Below, in pieces: positions 61,127-64,000 of a stretch of 64,000 bases of DNA. Positions within the stretch are counted from its first letter, which is position 1; each line of letters begins with the position of its first letter. This stretch comes from Microbacterium arborescens (lineage in GTDB: Bacteria > Actinomycetota > Actinomycetes > Actinomycetales > Microbacteriaceae). The DNA is taken from positions 372,001 through 436,000 of the forward strand of contig QNUV01000021.1 of NCBI GenBank assembly GCA_003339645.1, in the 5' to 3' direction. A model generated the notes under the pieces. It saw only the letters and a program-made list of their open reading frames with translations, was not told the DNA's origin and searched no databases. A program made the position numbers and the translations under genes.

Positions 61127-62140
61127 TCAGGCCGGGCGCGTCTTCGGCGAGACGTTGTCGGTCTCGGCCGGATCGGTCACCGCGACGCCGGCGAGGGCGT
61201 CGTTGATCGCGTCGTACGCCGACTGCTCGAGCTTGACGCCCGAGGCCTTGACGGTGTCCTCGAGCTGCTCCGGGCGCGAGGCGCCGACGAGCGCCGCCGC
61301 GATGTTCTCGTTGTGGAGCACCCACGCGAGCGAGAGCTGCGCGACGGTGAGGCCCGCCTCGTCGGCGATCGGCTTCAGCTTCTGGACGGCCGTGAGCACC
61401 TCGTCGTTCAAGAAGCGCTTGATGAAGTTCGCGCCGCTCTTCTCGTCGGTCGCGCGCGACCCCTCGGGCACGGGCTGACCGGGCTGGTACTTGCCGGTCA
61501 GGACGCCCTGCGCGAGCGGCGACCAGACGATCTGCGAGATGCCGAGCTCCTGCGAGGTGGGGATGACCTTGCCCTCGATGACGCGCCACAGCGCCGAGTA
61601 CTGCGGCTGGTTCGACACGAGCTGGAAACCGAGCTGCTTCGCCAGGGCGTGCCCCTCGCGCAGCTGCTCGGCGGTCCACTCGCTGACGCCGATGTAGAGC
61701 GCCTTGCCCTGACGGACGATGTCGGCGAAGGCCTGCATCGTCTCTTCCAGCGGCGTCTCGTAGTCGTACCGGTGCGCCTGGTAGAGGTCGACGTAGTCGA
61801 CGCCGAGACGGCGGAGCGATCCGTTGATGCTGTCGAAGATGTGCTTGCGCGAAAGCCCCTGATCGTTCGGGCCCTTGCGGCCGGTCGGCCAGTACACCTT
61901 GGTGAAGATCTCGAGCGTCTCGCGGGGCTGGCCCTTCAGCGCATCGCCGAGGACGACCTCCGCTGCCGTGTTCGCGTAAGCGTCCGCGGTGTCGAACGAG
62001 GTGATGCCGAGGTCCAGCGCCTTGTGGACGGTCGCGATGGCCGCGTCGTTCTCCACCTGCGACGCATGCGTCACCCAGTTGCCGTACGTGATCTCCGAGA
62101 CCTTGAATCCACTGTTGCCGAGGTAGCGATACTCAACCAT
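61127..62140 (-). CDS. Aldo/keto reductase (Kv-beta/YghZ-like)
   Basis: 337 residues. The tetrad is visible: Asp and Tyr in SFDTADAYANTAAE, Lys in IFTKVYWPTG, His in LYQAHRYDYETP. YIGVSEWTAEQL and SPLAQGVLTGKYQPG are typical of voltage-gated K-channel beta-subunit-like reductases. The TAGCGT box 6 nt before the ATG suggests leaderless transcription. The physiological substrate is unknown. Confidence 0.92.
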   Translation of the reverse strand: MVEYRYLGNSGFKVSEITYGNWVTHASQVENDAAIATVHKALDLGITSFDTADAYANTAAEVVLGDALKGQPRETLEIFTKVYWPTGRKGPNDQGLSRKHIFDSINGSLRRLGVDYVDLYQAHRYDYETPLEETMQAFADIVRQGKALYIGVSEWTAEQLREGHALAKQLGFQLVSNQPQYSALWRVIEGKVIPTSQELGISQIVWSPLAQGVLTGKYQPGQPVPEGSRATDEKSGANFIKRFLNDEVLTAVQKLKPIADEAGLTVAQLSLAWVLHNENIAAALVGASRPEQLEDTVKASGVKLEQSAYDAINDALAGVAVTDPAETDNVSPKTRPA

Positions 62141-62146
62141 GGGAAA

Positions 62147-62152
62147 ACGCTA
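62147..62152 (-). promoter_or_regulatory. -10 box of the aldo/keto reductase gene (leaderless)
   Basis: TAGCGT on the minus strand, 6 nt before the ATG at 62140. No ribosome site. Confidence 0.45.
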
Positions 62153-62195
62153 CCTCCCGGTGGGTCCCGACGGGCCGGAGTTGCGTCTTATGACC

Positions 62196-63479
62196 TCAAC
62201 CCGCAGGAACGGTGTCGGCCGCGCGCTGGTCGTCCTCGGTCGCCACGAGCTGACCGCATGCGCCGTCGATCTCCTTGCCGCGCGTGTCGCGGAGAGTCGT
62301 CGGTATGCCGGCCTCGTTGAGCCGTCGCACGAACTCGTCCTGCACCTCGGGCTCGGAGGAGGTCCAGATCGAACCGGGCGTGGGGTTCAACGGGATCGGG
62401 TTCACGTGCACCCACCCCCGACCGCGGGCGTTGAGCTTCTCGGCGAGGAGGTCGGCGCGCCACGCGTGGTCGTTCATGTCCTTGATGAGGGCGTACTCGA
62501 TCGACACCCGCCGGCCCGTCTCATCGAAGTAGGCCTTCGCGGCGTCGAGCGCCTCGTCGACCTTCCAGCGTGAGTTGACGGGGATGAGCTCGTCGCGCAG
62601 CTGGTCGTCGGGGGCGTGCAGCGAGAGAGCGAAGGTGACGGGGATGTCCTCCTTCGTCAGCTTCTGGATCGCGGGCACGAGGCCCACCGTCGACACCGTG
62701 ATGCCGCGGGCGCTCATGCCGATGCCGTGATCCTTGTCGACCATCGTGCGCACCGCCTGCATGACGCGGGCGTAGTTCGCCAGCGGCTCGCCCATGCCCA
62801 TGAAGACGATGTTCGTGACGCGCTCGCCCTCGTGCCCGACCTTGCGGGGATCGCCGAGGCCGCCGTCCGCGATGAGACGGTTCGCCCGGACCACCTGCTC
62901 GATGATCTCGGCGGCCGACATGTTGCGGGTCAGGCCCGCCTGGCCCGTCGCGCAGAACGGGCAGTTCATGCCGCATCCGGCCTGGCTCGACACGCACAGC
63001 GTGATGCGGCCGGTGTAGCGCATCAGCACCGACTCGACGAGGGCGCCGTCGTGGAGCTTCCACAGGAACTTGATCGTGTCGCCGCGGTCGGTCTCGAGTC
63101 GGCGCACCTCGGTCAGCAGCGGCGGCAGCAGACCCGCGACGAGCTCGTCGCGCCCCGCGGCGGGCAGGTCGGTCATCTCCGCGGCATCCGAGGTGAAGTG
63201 ACGGAAGTAGTGCTTCTCGAGCTGCTTGGCCCGGAAGCCCGGCATGCCGAGCTCCTTGACCTTCTCGACGCGCTGCTCGGGGGTGAGGTCGGCGAGGTGG
63301 ACGGGCGGCTTGCCGCGCTTCGGGCTCGCGAACTGGAGGAGGGGGCGACCGGACTCGTCCTTCTGCTGCGACCACCCCTCGGTCGCGGGGCGCACCTGGC
63401 GCGGCTTGGTGGAGCGCACGCGCGACGCGGTCTCGCGCACGGACGACGCGGTCTCGCGCACGGGATCAGAATCGGTCAT
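62196..63479 (-). CDS. rlmN: 23S rRNA (A2503-C2)/tRNA (A37-C2) methyltransferase
   Basis: 427 residues, radical SAM. The cluster motif is [12 protein letters not shown]. The methyl-accepting cysteine is in [16 protein letters not shown] near the C-terminus. [23 protein letters not shown]-like STVGLVPAI and [15 protein letters not shown] are family blocks. The N-terminal ~60 residues are an extra basic, repeat-bearing tail ([17 protein letters not shown]). The ATG at 63479 follows TACCCT by 7 nt. Confidence 0.95.
   Translation of the reverse strand: MTDSDPVRETASSVRETASRVRSTKPRQVRPATEGWSQQKDESGRPLLQFASPKRGKPPVHLADLTPEQRVEKVKELGMPGFRAKQLEKHYFRHFTSDAAEMTDLPAAGRDELVAGLLPPLLTEVRRLETDRGDTIKFLWKLHDGALVESVLMRYTGRITLCVSSQAGCGMNCPFCATGQAGLTRNMSAAEIIEQVVRANRLIADGGLGDPRKVGHEGERVTNIVFMGMGEPLANYARVMQAVRTMVDKDHGIGMSARGITVSTVGLVPAIQKLTKEDIPVTFALSLHAPDDQLRDELIPVNSRWKVDEALDAAKAYFDETGRRVSIEYALIKDMNDHAWRADLLAEKLNARGRGWVHVNPIPLNPTPGSIWTSSEPEVQDEFVRRLNEAGIPTTLRDTRGKEIDGACGQLVATEDDQRAADTVPAG
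63424..63463. repeat. Two tandem 19-bp repeats in the rlmN N-terminal coding region
   Basis: GACGCGGTCTCGCGCACGG occurs at 63424-63442 and again at 63445-63463 (21-bp period), encoding two VRETAS heptads on the minus strand. Confidence 0.85.
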
Positions 63480-63486
63480 ATGATCC

Positions 63487-63492
63487 AGGGTA
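63487..63492 (-). promoter_or_regulatory. -10 box of rlmN (leaderless)
   Basis: TACCCT on the minus strand, 7 nt before the ATG at 63479. No ribosome site. Confidence 0.4.
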
Positions 63493-63562
63493 CCGGCGCC
63501 GGCTGCGCGAAGGCTGGCCGCCGGCATTCGCCGTGCCCGGCGGCCCCCGACCCCTCCCGCCC

Positions 63563-63568
63563 TAGACT
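63563..63568 (+). promoter_or_regulatory. -10 box of the antiterminator gene (leaderless)
   Basis: TAGACT lies 6 nt before the ATG at 63575, with no ribosome site. Confidence 0.45.
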
Positions 63569-63574
63569 TCAGCC

Positions 63575-64000
63575 ATGAACCTCGACGACGTCGCTCCGCC
63601 CCCGCGCGGCACCGTCGTGCACAAGGTGCTGAACAACAACGTCGTCATCACCCTCGACGAGCACGGCCGCGAGCGCGTGCTCATGGGGCGCGGACTCGGA
63701 TTCCAGCTGAAGCCCTCCGACACCCTCGACCCCGACAAGGTCGAGAAGACCTTCATCCTCGATGCGGGGGATGCCGGTGACCGCGAGCGGCAGCTGCTGA
63801 CCGACGTTCCCTATCCGGTCGTCGAAGCCGTCACTCGCGCCGTCGACGAGGCCGAGCGCCGTCTCGGCCACCACCTCGACCGGTTCTTCACGATGGCCGT
63901 CATCGATCACATCCAGTTCGTGCTCGAACGGCTCGACAACGGCATCCGGATCCCCGCGACCAACATGCCCGAACTGCGCGTGCTGCATCCCCACGAGTTC
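63575..64000 (+). CDS. BglG/LicT-family transcriptional antiterminator (N-terminal part, cut by window edge)
   Basis: 142 residues are visible. The first ~60 are the CAT RNA-binding domain ([39 protein letters not shown]). The first PRD begins around 75, with HIQFVLERL and its phosphorylatable His region. Such proteins bind RAT sequences and allow read-through of PTS sugar operons when dephosphorylated by their EII. The PTS genes should lie beyond the right edge. Confidence 0.92.
   Translation, partial: MNLDDVAPPPRGTVVHKVLNNNVVITLDEHGRERVLMGRGLGFQLKPSDTLDPDKVEKTFILDAGDAGDRERQLLTDVPYPVVEAVTRAVDEAERRLGHHLDRFFTMAVIDHIQFVLERLDNGIRIPATNMPELRVLHPHEF

Noticed and set aside
1-64000. CRISPR arrays, tRNA/rRNA genes, prophage or integrative-element genes
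   Set aside because: I saw no regularly spaced repeats, cloverleaf or rRNA sequence, integrase, or phage structural gene in either strand.

Overview
The window is very GC-rich (roughly 70% by eye). It uses many GTG starts, 4-bp ATGA/GTGA gene overlaps and an actinobacterial gene set, and fits a Microbacteriaceae genome, most likely Microbacterium or a close relative. That assignment is inferred from composition and gene content, not from a marker gene. I see no tRNA, rRNA, CRISPR array, insertion sequence or prophage. No stretch longer than 300 bases lacks a gene.

Layout. 1-7824: an L-rhamnose catabolic operon (mutarotase, isomerase, MFS transporter, alpha/beta hydrolase, fused aldolase/dehydrogenase, kinase) read away from a divergent LacI-type regulator cut by the left edge. 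7994-9930: a small acidic protein and a DHA2-type drug exporter with an operator over its promoter. 9914-13346 (minus): circularly permuted ATP-grasp, alpha-E and transglutaminase-like proteins, a widespread but functionally unassigned peptide-synthesis cassette. 13533-23527 (minus): an oligosaccharide utilisation operon with an Opp-type ABC importer, a LacI regulator, an FAD oxidoreductase and a secreted GH5 glycosidase. 23774-31635: a class-III aminotransferase homologue with no lysine anywhere, an aldo/keto reductase, a DUF952-like/TetR pair, bifunctional PutA and a thioesterase. 31809-37813 (minus): an arabinoside importer, GH51 arabinofuranosidase and LacI regulator. 37823-40890 (minus): a TPP-riboswitch thiamin salvage operon (thiM, thiE, thiD-tenA fusion). 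41009-49855: a membrane protein, a GNAT enzyme, a DUF222/HNH protein, a b-type cytochrome, an enoyl-CoA hydratase and a large surface nucleotidase. 49894-54231 (minus): the 2-methylcitrate (propionate) operon with its GntR regulator. 54339-54869: RNase HI. 54877-60574 (minus): an ESX/type VII-like effector locus with tandem paralogous membrane proteins and one decayed copy. 60623-64000: Nudix, aldo/keto reductase, rlmN, and a LicT/BglG antiterminator cut by the right edge.

The metabolic theme is plant-polysaccharide sugars (rhamnose, arabinose, beta-glucan-type oligosaccharides), each with an importer or permease, a dedicated LacI regulator and a visible CG-centred palindromic operator. Proline and propionate catabolism add carbon-scavenging routes.

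The least explained items are: (i) three 91-bp intergenic elements with an identical 36-19-36 inverted-repeat architecture at 7839, 13431 and 23672; (ii) the lysine-free aminotransferase homologue; (iii) the ATP-grasp/alpha-E/transglutaminase cassette; (iv) the ESX-like locus with duplicated and decaying membrane paralogues; (v) strong over-representation of the heptamer GGATGCC/GGCATCC; (vi) a recurring leaderless promoter layout with a TANNNT -10 box 6-8 nt before the start codon.
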